From contig CAIVAU010000177.1 of assembly GCA_903903925.1 (NCBI GenBank), forward strand, positions 1 to 48,221: DNA of 48,221 bases, read 5' to 3'. Under the pieces are notes generated by a model, which was not told where the DNA came from, did not search any database, and worked only from the letters and a program-made list of their open reading frames with translations. This DNA is from an uncultured cyanobacterium. GTDB taxonomy: Bacteria; Cyanobacteriota; Cyanobacteriia; Cyanobacteriales; Nostocaceae. Positions 1 to 8,889 of the stretch are shown here, piece after piece (within the stretch, counting starts at the first letter, position 1; every line of letters begins with the position of its first letter). Position numbers and translations under genes: made by a program.

Positions 1-178
1 CATTCTGCTGCACGCTCTTCTGCGCCGCATCCATGAACGCAAACATCTCCATGGTCTCTTCGTTTGGCACCGCCGGTTTCGATGTATGCATGAACTCTAC
101 AATCTGCTTCACCAGCGGAATGTAACTCACCTTTAAGTCAGGTCTGGAATCAATCTTCTGGCCCTTGACAAAGGCAAT
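1..178 (-). pseudogene. Gfo/Idh/MocA-type oxidoreductase, C-terminal fragment
   Basis: Read on the minus strand, this stretch encodes a sensible protein tail containing PLVKQIVEFM, PNEETMEMFAFMDAAQKS and similar. This matches my memory of the C-terminal region of NAD(P)-dependent sugar oxidoreductases (Gfo/Idh/MocA), where an EFxxxxKPPVxxEETxExxAFMEAA pattern precedes the end. The gene runs off the left edge, so its true stop is not visible. The frame stays open rightward only to a TAG at 215-217, with no ATG in between. The codons at 179-206 are pure heptanucleotide repeat (reading GSREQGA). The NAD-binding N-terminal domain is therefore missing and repeat DNA sits at the break. I infer a truncated remnant. 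The family call rests on only about 58 residues. Confidence 0.5.
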
Positions 179-206
179 TGCTCCCTGCTCCCTGCTCCCT
201 GCTCCC
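179..206. repeat. Heptanucleotide repeat (GGGAGCA on minus), 4 units
   Basis: Four exact tandem copies of TGCTCCC on the plus strand (GGGAGCA on minus). They lie exactly where the oxidoreductase remnant loses homology and upstream of secA. The same heptamer family recurs at 12140, 26671, 30020, 30234 and 32488. Such short tandemly repeated repetitive sequences are well known in filamentous heterocystous cyanobacteria. Confidence 0.9.
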
Positions 207-383
207 TCTACTTCCTACTCTCTATCTGGGGGTGAAATGATACTATGAAGACAGTCTAAAGACAACCAAGAGATAAAAGCAATCATTTAGTAAACTGATT
301 GGCTGGTCTTGTTGACTGTTTTTAAGCCAATTGTTATTGACAACCGACCTACAACTACAAAGGCAAGGTTTGGGTTAAGTGCT

Positions 384-389
384 TATAAT
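384..389 (+). promoter_or_regulatory. Candidate -10 box of secA
   Basis: A perfect TATAAT lies 54 nt upstream of the secA ATG, and would give a leader of about 45 nt. No good -35 hexamer is found at 16-18 nt upstream; the TTGACA at 337-342 is too far away. It may be a weak or activator-dependent promoter, or chance. No Shine-Dalgarno sequence precedes the secA ATG. Confidence 0.3.
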
Positions 390-442
390 CTGATGCTAAA
401 CCTTGAATTTCCATCCCCCTTGATTCTATTGAATAACCTGCC

Positions 443-3235
443 ATGCTAAAGACTTTGTTGGGCGACCCCAACGCTCGTAAACTGAAAAAATACCAACCTT
501 ATATTACGGAAATTAACCTCTTAGAGGAAGAAGTTAAGGCCCTTTCGGATGAAGAGTTAAAGGGCAAAACAGCAGAGTTTAGACAGCGCCTGGACAAAGG
601 CGAAACCCTAGACGACATCCTGAGCGAAGTGTTTGCTGTAGTACGGGAGTCAGGACGGCGAGTGTTAGGGTTGCGACACTTTGATGTTCAACTCTTAGGT
701 GGTGTGATCCTGCATACAGGGCAAATTGCTGAAATGAAAACTGGTGAGGGCAAAACCCTGGTTGCAACTTTGCCTAGTTATTTAAATGCTCTAACTGGTA
801 AAGGTGTACACGTCGTGACCGTGAACGATTACCTAGCTCGTCGGGACGCGGAATGGATGGGGCAGGTACATCGCTTCTTGGGGTTAACTGTGGGGCTGAT
901 TCAGCAAACCATGACGCCAAAAGAACGCCAGAAAAATTATAACTGTGATATTACTTATGTCACTAACAGTGAGGTAGGTTTTGACTACCTGCGCGACAAC
1001 ATGGCAACTTCAATTGAAGATGTGGTGCAACGTCCGTTTAACTACTGTGTCATTGACGAGGTAGATTCAATCTTAATTGATGAGGCGCGAACACCGCTGA
1101 TTATCTCTGGACAGGTGGAACGACCCACGGAAAAATACCTGCAAGCAGCCCAAATCTCAATAGCGTTGCAAAAAGATGAGCATTACGAAGTCGATGAAAA
1201 AGCTCGTAATGTGCTGTTGACAGATGAAGGCTTTGCCGAAGCAGAACAACTTTTGGGAGTTAAAGATTTATTTGACCCAGAAGACCCTTGGGCGCACTTC
1301 GTTTTCAATGGGATTAAAGCTAAAGAACTTTTCCTCAAGGACGTCAACTATATTGTACGTAATGGGGAAGTGGTCATTGTAGACGAATTTACTGGTAGGG
1401 TTTTGCCAGGAAGACGTTGGAGTGATGGACTTCACCAGGCAATTGAAGCAAAAGAACGGGTAGATATTCAACCAGAAACTCAAACTCTAGCAACAATTAC
1501 TTACCAAAACCTGTTTTTGCTTTACCCTAAGCTTGGTGGAATGACAGGAACGGCAAAGACGGAAGAACCTGAGTTTGAAAAAATTTACAAACTTGAAGTC
1601 GCGGTAATTCCTACCAATAGACCCAGAAGCCGTCAAGATTTGTCTGATATGGTCTTTAAGACAGAAGTGGGTAAGTGGGGTGCGATCGCTAAAGAATGTA
1701 GCGAAATGCACGCTATCGGTAGACCAGTGTTGGTAGGAACCACAAGTGTGGAAAAATCCGAATATCTTAGTCAGCTACTTAAGCAGATCAGTATTCCCCA
1801 CGAGTTGCTCAATGCTAGACCAGAGAACGTGGAACGTGAAGCGGAGATTGTCGCCCAGGCTGGACGTAAAGGTGCTCTGACAATTGCTACAAACATGGCG
1901 GGTAGAGGTACTGACATCATCTTGGGTGGTAACTCTGAATACATGGCACGTCTGAAGCTGCGGGAATTCTTTATGCCTCGGGTGGTCAAACCGGAAGATG
2001 AAGATAATTTTGGCATCCACAGGGCAGCTGGGTTACCTCTGGGTACTAGTAGCGGTCAAGGCTTTGTTCCTGGCAGAAAAGTGAAAACGTGGAAGGCTTC
2101 GCCACAGGTTTTCCCGATTCAGCTTTCTAAAGAAACAGAACAGTTGCTCAAACAAGCGGTGGAAATTGCCGTGCGGGAGTATGGTGAGCGGAGCTTATCA
2201 GAACTGGATGCAGAAGACAAAGTCGCTGTAGCGGCAGAAAAAGCCCCCACTGATGACGTTGTGATCCAGAAATTGCGAGAAGCTTATAACCGCGTCAAGC
2301 AAGAGTACGAACAGTTCACTAACCAAGAACACAATGAGGTCGTAGAACTAGGTGGGTTGCACGTGATTGGCACAGAACGCCATGAGTCACGGCGAATTGA
2401 CAACCAATTGCGTGGGCGTGCTGGACGCCAAGGCGACCCCGGTTCGACGAGATTTTTCCTCAGTTTAGAGGATAACTTGCTACGGATTTTTGGTGGCGAT
2501 CGCGTTGCTCGTTTAATGGATGCCTTCAACGTTGAAGAAGATATGCCCATTGAATCTGGGATGCTCACCCGGAGTTTGGAAGGTGCCCAGAAAAAAGTCG
2601 AAACCTATTACTACGACATCCGTAAGCAGGTGTTTGAGTACGACGAGGTGATGAACAATCAGCGTCGCGCCATCTACGCCGAACGCCATCGGGTGCTAGA
2701 AGGTCAAGACTTAAAAGAACAGGTGATCAAGTACGCCGAAAAAACGATGGATGAGATCGTTAGCTATTACATCAACCCAGAATTACCCTATGAAGAGTGG
2801 GAATTAGATAAGTTGGTGGAGAAAGTCAAGGAATTTGTCTATCTACTGGGGGACATGCAGCCTAGTCAACTAGAGGATATGTCAGTTGCCGAGATTAAAG
2901 CCTTCCTCCATGAACAGGTACGGAATGCCTACGACCTGAAGGAGGCACAGATTGACCAAATTCAACCAGGACTGATGCGACAGGCAGAGCGCTTCTTTAT
3001 TTTGCAGCGGATTGATACTCTGTGGCGGGAACACCTGCAACAAATGGACGCTTTGCGTGAATCCGTCGGACTGCGCGGCTACGGTCAAAAAGATCCGTTG
3101 ATTGAATACAAGAGCGAGGGATACGAATTATTCTTGGATATGATGACTAACATTCGCCGAGATGTGGTTTACTCCCTATTCATGTTTCAACCCCAACCCC
3201 AACAAATAGCACAAACATCATCCGAGATGGTTTGA
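443..3235 (+). CDS. secA: Preprotein translocase ATPase SecA
   Basis: This is the motor ATPase that drives unfolded preproteins through SecYEG into or across the plasma and thylakoid membranes. The 930-residue product is of the cyanobacterial length. Walker A is GEGKT (101-105, within EMKTGEGKTL) and Walker B is DEVD (205-208), followed by LIDEARTPLIISG at the start of the preprotein cross-linking domain. TNMAGRGTDI and the RIDNQLRGRAGRQGDPG-type motif VI mark the second helicase domain. The helical wing/scaffold follows, with WREHLQQMDALRESVGLRGYGQKDPLIEY. The protein ends QPQPQQIAQTSSEMV without the cysteine-rich zinc-binding tail of E. coli SecA, as is usual in cyanobacteria. A segment of about 120 residues between the GRGTDI and GLHVIGTERHESRR motifs is also family-typical. 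It stands alone, with a candidate -10 box upstream and a hairpin downstream. Confidence 0.98.
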   Translation: MLKTLLGDPNARKLKKYQPYITEINLLEEEVKALSDEELKGKTAEFRQRLDKGETLDDILSEVFAVVRESGRRVLGLRHFDVQLLGGVILHTGQIAEMKTGEGKTLVATLPSYLNALTGKGVHVVTVNDYLARRDAEWMGQVHRFLGLTVGLIQQTMTPKERQKNYNCDITYVTNSEVGFDYLRDNMATSIEDVVQRPFNYCVIDEVDSILIDEARTPLIISGQVERPTEKYLQAAQISIALQKDEHYEVDEKARNVLLTDEGFAEAEQLLGVKDLFDPEDPWAHFVFNGIKAKELFLKDVNYIVRNGEVVIVDEFTGRVLPGRRWSDGLHQAIEAKERVDIQPETQTLATITYQNLFLLYPKLGGMTGTAKTEEPEFEKIYKLEVAVIPTNRPRSRQDLSDMVFKTEVGKWGAIAKECSEMHAIGRPVLVGTTSVEKSEYLSQLLKQISIPHELLNARPENVEREAEIVAQAGRKGALTIATNMAGRGTDIILGGNSEYMARLKLREFFMPRVVKPEDEDNFGIHRAAGLPLGTSSGQGFVPGRKVKTWKASPQVFPIQLSKETEQLLKQAVEIAVREYGERSLSELDAEDKVAVAAEKAPTDDVVIQKLREAYNRVKQEYEQFTNQEHNEVVELGGLHVIGTERHESRRIDNQLRGRAGRQGDPGSTRFFLSLEDNLLRIFGGDRVARLMDAFNVEEDMPIESGMLTRSLEGAQKKVETYYYDIRKQVFEYDEVMNNQRRAIYAERHRVLEGQDLKEQVIKYAEKTMDEIVSYYINPELPYEEWELDKLVEKVKEFVYLLGDMQPSQLEDMSVAEIKAFLHEQVRNAYDLKEAQIDQIQPGLMRQAERFFILQRIDTLWREHLQQMDALRESVGLRGYGQKDPLIEYKSEGYELFLDMMTNIRRDVVYSLFMFQPQPQQIAQTSSEMV

Positions 3236-3243
3236 CCAAGAAC

Positions 3244-3322
3244 GGGGTGTGGGGTGTAGGGTAAGAAAGAATAACCGCACGTAAAATGAGAGTTGATAGG
3301 GATTTCCTATTCTCCACACCCC
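3244..3322. terminator. Inverted repeat between convergent secA and membrane protein genes
   Basis: GGGGTGTGG (3244-3252) is exactly complementary to CCACACCCC (3314-3322). Between them sits a smaller hairpin, ATAGG-GATTT-CCTAT (3296-3310). The element fills the 90-bp gap between the ends of two convergent genes, so a bidirectional transcription stop is plausible. There is no T-run on either side, so a classical intrinsic terminator is not proven. Confidence 0.4.
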
Positions 3323-3325
3323 ACT

Positions 3326-3697
3326 CTAAGAATCTAGATTTAGAGATTGCATTCCTTGGCGTTCCATAAAAGTTAGCATACTTCCCAATTGAAACCAAAT
3401 TAGCAAGGAAGTGAAAAGAGCAACGGGCACACCAACTGCGTAGGCAAGTAAGGGCGGAAAGCCAAATATTTCAAAGCCTGAACACAGAAACATCCCTATA
3501 CCAATAGAGATTCCCAGAAATGGTACAAGCAATCCTCTATTCGACAAACGGGAGTGGGAATTGTTTTCTGCGCCATCGTTTTGCCATTTCTGGACAATTA
3601 ACTTCAGCGTTCCAGCAAACGCCACGCCTGAGGATAGTGCTGCAAATATTCCTATAGCTAGCAAAACATACGGTGGTTGTAAAGGATAGTAATACAT
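3326..3697 (-). CDS. Small integral membrane protein of unknown function
   Basis: The 123-residue protein has three hydrophobic segments, at about 8-33 (ending FAGTLKLIVQKW), 55-75 (LLVPFLGISIGIGMFLCSGF) and 78-105 (PPLLAYAVGVPVALFTSLLIWFQLGSML). A polar loop, QNDGAENNSHSRLSNR, lies between the first two. I do not recognise a named family; it looks like a conserved cyanobacterial membrane protein. It converges with secA and is separated from the downstream-transcribed ABC1 kinase by 76 bp containing degenerate ACTAAC/GTTAGT repeats. The ATG start is the only one upstream of the first membrane segment. Function unknown. Confidence 0.7.
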   Translation of the reverse strand: MYYYPLQPPYVLLAIGIFAALSSGVAFAGTLKLIVQKWQNDGAENNSHSRLSNRGLLVPFLGISIGIGMFLCSGFEIFGFPPLLAYAVGVPVALFTSLLIWFQLGSMLTFMERQGMQSLNLDS

Positions 3698-3773
3698 GAA
3701 AGCTCCTGATTTATTTTGTTAGTCCTTAGTAGTTCATTTGTGAGTTGTTAGTTATTTTCCCACTAACCACTAA

Positions 3774-5525
3774 CTATTCAACAGTTGTTGCTAGGATAGC
3801 AGCAGCACTCTCTCTTGATAACTCTGTCAAAACCTCGATCGCCACATGTAACAACCGAGTAGGTTTTAAGTCATCTTTAACCAAGTTCCATAGACGTTGG
3901 ACTTCCGGGGTATGGAGTCGATCATCTTCAGTTAAAGCCAGTATCAACTGTCTCCAGAGAAACTTGCCTTCATCAGAAAGTAAATATTGTAACCCCATTT
4001 GTGCTGTAGGCAACACATCAAAGTTACTATCAGTGCGAGCGATGATAAGCAAATTCTCTAACCGATTCCACTGGAATTTACCGTCTTTGAACAGCACATT
4101 GAGCAACCGTCGGCGCAATTCAGGAGATTCACCTGTAAGCAGGCGTCTTGCTATATAGGGATATCCTACCTCGACTATTTTGAAATTTTGGTTGAGGCTG
4201 AGGGCAATACCTTCCTGCGTCACTAAAGAGCGAATAATCAAGGCAAACTTTGCAGGGATTCGGAAAGGATAATCATACATCAGTTCCGAAAACTGATCAG
4301 TAATGGTTTTGAAGTTAAATTCTTTGACGTTTTTGCCAATGGCATCTCCCAAAACTTTTTCTAATGCTGGTACAATTGGACCAATCTCTGTGTCCGGGGT
4401 GAGAAAACCTAGGCTGACAAAGTCTTCAGCTAAGTCACAGTAGTCTTTATTAACTACATGCACAAGTGCGTCTACCAGTGTCTGTTTTGTGGTTTCGTCC
4501 AACTGATCCATCATGCCGAAATCAATATATGCCATCCGACCATCGGGCATGGCAAATAAATTGCCTGGATGGGGGTCAGCATGGAAAAAACCGTATTCTA
4601 GTAGCTGTTTCAAACCTGAGGTGACGCCAATCTGGATAATCGCCTCTGGATCTAAACCTGATTTGCGGATACTTTTTGTGTCGGTGAGTTTGAAGCCGTT
4701 AATCCACTCTAGGGTTAAAACATGGTTACTGGTATAATTCCAATAAATCAATGGAACTTTGACTTTGGGGTCGTTGCGGAAGTTGTGAGCAAATTTTTCC
4801 GCGTTGCGGGCTTCATGGATATAGTCAATTTCCTCAAATAGCTTGATGCCAAACTCGTCTACAATCAACGTCAGGTCGTGACCAAGATTGAGGGGTAACC
4901 AAGGCGCTAGCCAACCAGCCGCCCAGCGCAACAAATAAAGGTCTAGTGTCAACAATGGACGTAAGTTAGGGCGTTGCACTTTCACCGCCACCTCTTCGCC
5001 ACTGATCAAACGACCACGGTATACTTGACCCAAGCTAGCAGCAGCAACAGGAATCGGCGACAATTCGCTAAAAATTTCGTTAACTTGATGGTTTAGTTCT
5101 GTCTCTATTGTCTGGTAGGCGATCGCATTATCGAAAGCTGGCAACTGATCTTGCAACTTCACGAGCTCGTCTAGGAAGTCTTTGTGTACCAAATCTGGAC
5201 GCGTCGAGAGGGCTTGACCAACTTTAATAAAGGTGGGACCCAAGCGAGTGAGCAATTGTCGTAATTGAGTGGCGCGTTTTAATTTGTTCTGATCAGCTTG
5301 ATTTTGCCATTCGTCCCACTTGAGACTAAAAATGAATCCAGTAAAACTCCAGATAATTCTTAGCGTTCGGGTCCAAGCCAACCAGGGACGGTAGCCGTAG
5401 TAACGAGCGATCGCCTTTGGATCGTACTGTCGATTGTTTTGTGTAAGGGTTTGCCAATTCACTCCCCTATTTACCTCTTTAACTGAAAAAAGGTTTTGCT
5501 TTTCTGAGCCGAACCCCGGCATCAT
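3774..5525 (-). CDS. ABC1/AarF/UbiB family atypical kinase
   Basis: This 583-residue protein has the hallmarks of the ABC1 (ADCK/UbiB) family of atypical kinase-like ATPases, linked to prenylquinone homeostasis and plastoglobule-type functions in phototrophs. Visible motifs are the family-specific KVGQALSTRPDL (101-112, KxGQ motif), an alanine-rich nucleotide loop AAASLGQVYRG (161-171), the VAVKVQRP lysine strand (179-186, K182), catalytic-loop FHADPHPGN (314-322) and the metal-binding YIDFG (333-337). The region after about 400 is helical and lacks a clear second hydrophobic hairpin. Cyanobacteria carry several paralogs, so the substrate cannot be assigned and I give no symbol. It is monocistronic or co-transcribed with the small membrane protein that follows. 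The ORF starts with two consecutive ATGs; either may be used. Confidence 0.93.
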   Translation of the reverse strand: MMPGFGSEKQNLFSVKEVNRGVNWQTLTQNNRQYDPKAIARYYGYRPWLAWTRTLRIIWSFTGFIFSLKWDEWQNQADQNKLKRATQLRQLLTRLGPTFIKVGQALSTRPDLVHKDFLDELVKLQDQLPAFDNAIAYQTIETELNHQVNEIFSELSPIPVAAASLGQVYRGRLISGEEVAVKVQRPNLRPLLTLDLYLLRWAAGWLAPWLPLNLGHDLTLIVDEFGIKLFEEIDYIHEARNAEKFAHNFRNDPKVKVPLIYWNYTSNHVLTLEWINGFKLTDTKSIRKSGLDPEAIIQIGVTSGLKQLLEYGFFHADPHPGNLFAMPDGRMAYIDFGMMDQLDETTKQTLVDALVHVVNKDYCDLAEDFVSLGFLTPDTEIGPIVPALEKVLGDAIGKNVKEFNFKTITDQFSELMYDYPFRIPAKFALIIRSLVTQEGIALSLNQNFKIVEVGYPYIARRLLTGESPELRRRLLNVLFKDGKFQWNRLENLLIIARTDSNFDVLPTAQMGLQYLLSDEGKFLWRQLILALTEDDRLHTPEVQRLWNLVKDDLKPTRLLHVAIEVLTELSRESAAAILATTVE

Positions 5526-6036
5526 TTGAGCTAAACAAATGCTTTCTAGGCATTTCCGTTGTTATTTTATGTAGTTTAGTCAAACTTTACTTTACTAAAC
5601 GTTACTATATGTCTATTTTTTTATATTAATACATAAAAGTATAAATACTCATTTCTTCTAGGAAAAAAGAGTAAATTTCAGTACCAGAAAAATCTCATTG
5701 TACCAATTTAATCTTTTCCTCTCAACTTAAATCCGTACAAAAAAGCCAGAAACAGTCGAATAAGACTGAATATCGCTATCTATGCGGTATTGGGTTGTCC
5801 TTGATCTAGATATCTTGACATTTAAGTATTTTCTGTTAGGATTTTAGGATATTTAAGTATATTTTTTTACTAAAAAAGAATTTAAGTTTCATTAACTTCG
5901 CTTAATAAAACTACAAATATTGACCAACTTGTGCGATTTTGATAGGGATGATGCAGACTATCGCCATCAATTCATAAAACCAGGAATTTGCATACCGCAG
6001 TATCCGATCCAATAATTGATTTGGAGTGACTTTTTC
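5526..6036. other. AT-rich intergenic region between divergent genes
   Basis: About 510 bp between divergently transcribed genes. It contains no convincing ORF. It is AT-rich with near-duplicate motifs ATTTAAGTAT at about 5819 and 5849. It probably contains promoters for both directions; a weak TTGACC at 5920-5925 is the only -35-like element I noted for the plus strand, with no good -10. No RNA gene or repeat array is visible. Confidence 0.5.
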
Positions 6037-7170
6037 ATGAGCATTTTTCAACTTTGGGCAAGCCGCTTGCGACAGTCTACTCTAGCTATATTTGTAGCCA
6101 GTGTAGTGCTCACTATTGTTTTTGGCTGTCTACCAACTTTTAGCCAAACCGCTACCACCACCCTGACCGCAACTCCTAGCCAGACCTTGACTCCCACCAC
6201 ACGAAACAAGTTTCTCTGGCCCTTTTCGCCGACATCGCCTTGGAATATGCCCATCGGCTCAGACGCACTTTACGTACCAGCAAACATTCAAAAGGCAGGC
6301 TATGCAGGGGCAGATGAAGAGTACTTGATGTGGCTCAAGGATGGGGATCCCTTACGTCAACTATATCAGCCGGGTGCTTGGGGTGAGGGCCGTTGTACAG
6401 GTACTCAACTTGTGGGAATTGCACCACTGCCCATTCCCGATGACTACATTGTTGCAGATGCTCAGCCAGGTAACACACCCAACAGTGCTTCAGCCTTTCT
6501 ATTACCTGATGGTAGAACCTTAGTGCAAATTGAACCGTTAGCTCGTTGTCAAGCTGGAGGTCCACTTTATGGTTTCCATTATTATGTTGACGAAGATATT
6601 TATGGAGACGGAATAGGGGGATCACATTTTGGTTCAGGTCTGTCTGCTATTGGTGGTTCTATTCGCAAAGGTGAACTCACCAGTCATCAGCCGATTCATC
6701 ACGCATTAAAAGTTGAAATTTGGGGGGAAAAGTACCTTTATTACTCAGCGGATATTCCTGGCTATCGCTGGCCTGCAGAACTTGCAGATAGCAATGCAGC
6801 CAATCAGTATAATGGTAACAACCCTGCTCTTGTGGAAGGATCGCTACTGGCGATTCCTCCGAGCGTCACTGAAGAAAGTCTCAACTTGCAAACACGACCT
6901 GCAAAAAAGCTGTTTCATGCTTTGCAACATTACGGTGCTTACGTTGTTGACGATGCAGGTTGGGACAGTCATTACTTCGCAGTGGAAAAAGGCGTTGTGG
7001 AAGAGTTTAGCAACACCTTCGGCTACGATTTCCAAGGTTCAAGTGGAGATTTCTATGAAGACTTTATGAAGCTATTCCAAGCGCTTAACATTGTAGATAA
7101 CAATGGACCAACAAGCGTCGGTGGTGGTGGGACTCCGCGTGCACCTCTTGCTCCACCGATTGGAAACTGA
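6037..7170 (+). CDS. Secreted protein of unknown function, paralog 1
   Basis: The 377-residue protein begins with an N-terminal signal sequence or anchor (basic RLR, then hydrophobic STLAIFVASVVLTIVFGC) followed by a Thr/Pro-rich linker and the start of the globular domain, FLWPFSPTSPWNMPIGS. Conserved blocks are GGPLYGFHY, HFGSGLSAIGGSIRKGEL with HHALKV, RWPAELAD, NPALVEGSLLAIPP and LFHALQHYGAYVVDDAGWD. This arrangement resembles secreted proteins of unknown function I recall from actinobacteria and other bacteria (SGLSxLGGxIRxxEL, xHAL, YGxYVVD), possibly glycan-active, but I cannot name a domain. A TTG at 6016 would extend it. I chose ATG 6037 because GGAG lies at 6023-6026 and the same 27 bp (6023-6049) precedes and begins the paralog at 8890. 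About 78% identical to that paralog by eye. Confidence 0.75.
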   Translation: MSIFQLWASRLRQSTLAIFVASVVLTIVFGCLPTFSQTATTTLTATPSQTLTPTTRNKFLWPFSPTSPWNMPIGSDALYVPANIQKAGYAGADEEYLMWLKDGDPLRQLYQPGAWGEGRCTGTQLVGIAPLPIPDDYIVADAQPGNTPNSASAFLLPDGRTLVQIEPLARCQAGGPLYGFHYYVDEDIYGDGIGGSHFGSGLSAIGGSIRKGELTSHQPIHHALKVEIWGEKYLYYSADIPGYRWPAELADSNAANQYNGNNPALVEGSLLAIPPSVTEESLNLQTRPAKKLFHALQHYGAYVVDDAGWDSHYFAVEKGVVEEFSNTFGYDFQGSSGDFYEDFMKLFQALNIVDNNGPTSVGGGGTPRAPLAPPIGN

Positions 7171-7245
7171 CTGGTCTGATGGACGCAGCACCCTTGAGAG
7201 ATGGCTTTGTTCTAGCAAGGGACTCGTTAACATTTTGGTAATCTC

Positions 7246-8820
7246 ATGAAACACGAAGTATTGCAGCACCAGATACTTACCTCAACGTGGCTACGGTTCT
7301 TGCTGGTCGTTGTATTGTTACTAGGTATACTGTTTCGATTTTATAATCTTGATCAAAAAGTTTACTGGATCGACGAAACTTATACTTCACTACGAATTTC
7401 TGGTTATACAAAAGCGGAATTTACGAAGCAAGTTTTTAATGGTCATGTAATTGATGTTAAAGATTTACAAAAGTATCAAGAGATCAATCCCGAGAAAGGC
7501 TTAAATGATACTGTTAACTCTTTAGTATTAGAAGATATTCAACATCCACCATTGTACTATGTACTAACGCGATTGGTGGTACAGTGGTATGGTAATTCAG
7601 TAGCAGTAATCAGGAGTGTTTCTGCTCTGATTAGCTTGCTAGTATTTCCTTGTATTTATTGGCTATCTCGAGAATTATTCAATTCATCGTTAGTAGCATG
7701 GATGGCAGTTGCCATCATAGCAGTTTCACCATTTCATGTTCTTTATGCGCAAGAGGCGCGAGAGTATAGCTTGTGGACAGTCATTATTTTGCTGTCAAGT
7801 GCGTCCCTACTGCAAGCTATGCGACTGAAGACAAAGTTGAGTTGGGTTACTTATGCAGCAACGCTAGTATTGGGATTTTATTCTTTTCTATTCTCTGTAT
7901 TAATTGTTGTTAGCCATGGGCTCTATGTATTTGCAACAGAAAACTTCCGATTGAGCAAAACAGTTAAAATTTATCTTTTTGCATCTTTGGTGGCATTTAT
8001 AACTTATATTCCCTGGCTAATTCATTTTCATAAATTAGGAGGTGTTGATTGGCTCAATGGAAACATAGGTTTATCAGTTGTTGTGAGAAGGTGGGTAGGT
8101 GATATCAGTCTATTATTTATAGACTTCAATATTGGTGCTAAAGATTCACTGATATATGCTTTCCTCACAGCTTCAATACTACTAGCATTAGTCGCCTATT
8201 CAATTTATTTTCTTCTTAGTACAACTCCGAGACGAGTTTGGATCTTCATACTATTGTTAATTGGAGTTACGGCGATGGTTTTAATACTGCCAGATCTAAT
8301 TTGGGGAGGGCAAAGGTCAACTGTTCCTCGATATGTAATTCCCTGTTTCCTAGGTATTCAACTATCTGTTGCTTATCTTCTGGCTACTCAAATCGTCTCT
8401 AGTAATCTATTAATACGCAAGGTTTGGCAAGCGATCGTAGCCGTGTTAATATTATCTGGTATAATATCATGCGTCGTTAGCTCTCAATCCAAAACTTGGT
8501 GGAATAAAACAATAAGTAATTACGCTATTCAAACTGCTCATGTGATTAATAAAACTAGCCATCCACTTGTGGTAAGTACTATAGATAATGCGGATGAAAT
8601 ACTGGTTCTCAGCCACTTGCTTGACACAAAAGTACAACTTCAATTAATGAATAAGTCAAATGTTGCAGAAATTCCTAGTGGTTTCAAAAATGTATTTTTA
8701 TTTAATCCTTCTCAAGGATTCCGTCATGAATTTCAGACAAAATCTGGTTACAGAGTAGAACCTATTTACCCTACTGAACTTAAACTATATAAACTAACAA
8801 AGCTCCCGGAGCATGTTTGA
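7246..8820 (+). CDS. GT39-like multi-membrane glycosyltransferase
   Basis: The 524-residue polytopic protein begins with a transmembrane helix (FLLVVVLLLGILFRFYNL) followed by DQKVYWIDETYTSL, the acidic first-loop motif typical of GT-C/GT39 (ArnT/PMT-like) enzymes that use polyprenyl-phosphate sugars. A second hallmark is the lumenal HPPLYYVLTRLVVQWYGNS segment, followed by about 8-10 further hydrophobic helices (SALISLLVFPCIYWLS, VAWMAVAIIAVSPFHVLYAQ with QEAREYSLW, and so on). The C-terminal ~100 residues are soluble. The donor and acceptor are unknown. It lies on the same strand between the two secreted paralogs (75 bp after one, 69 bp before the other), so the glycosyltransferase may act on these proteins or on the glycan they handle; that is inference from position only. 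Confidence 0.85.
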   Translation: MKHEVLQHQILTSTWLRFLLVVVLLLGILFRFYNLDQKVYWIDETYTSLRISGYTKAEFTKQVFNGHVIDVKDLQKYQEINPEKGLNDTVNSLVLEDIQHPPLYYVLTRLVVQWYGNSVAVIRSVSALISLLVFPCIYWLSRELFNSSLVAWMAVAIIAVSPFHVLYAQEAREYSLWTVIILLSSASLLQAMRLKTKLSWVTYAATLVLGFYSFLFSVLIVVSHGLYVFATENFRLSKTVKIYLFASLVAFITYIPWLIHFHKLGGVDWLNGNIGLSVVVRRWVGDISLLFIDFNIGAKDSLIYAFLTASILLALVAYSIYFLLSTTPRRVWIFILLLIGVTAMVLILPDLIWGGQRSTVPRYVIPCFLGIQLSVAYLLATQIVSSNLLIRKVWQAIVAVLILSGIISCVVSSQSKTWWNKTISNYAIQTAHVINKTSHPLVVSTIDNADEILVLSHLLDTKVQLQLMNKSNVAEIPSGFKNVFLFNPSQGFRHEFQTKSGYRVEPIYPTELKLYKLTKLPEHV

Positions 8821-8889
8821 AAATTTCAGATTAGGTCGTTAACAATAGGTTATGGCAGCTATGCTGAAGGCTGTAGGAGTGACTTTTTC

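Noticed and set aside
3724..3773. ACTAAC/GTTAGT motifs as a regulatory operator upstream of the small membrane protein
   Set aside because: They match the degenerate heptamer repeats common in the window and show no symmetric operator layout.
6016..6036. TTG start extending the first secreted paralog by 7 residues
   Set aside because: ATG 6037 has GGAG at the right distance and matches the start of the paralog at 8890.
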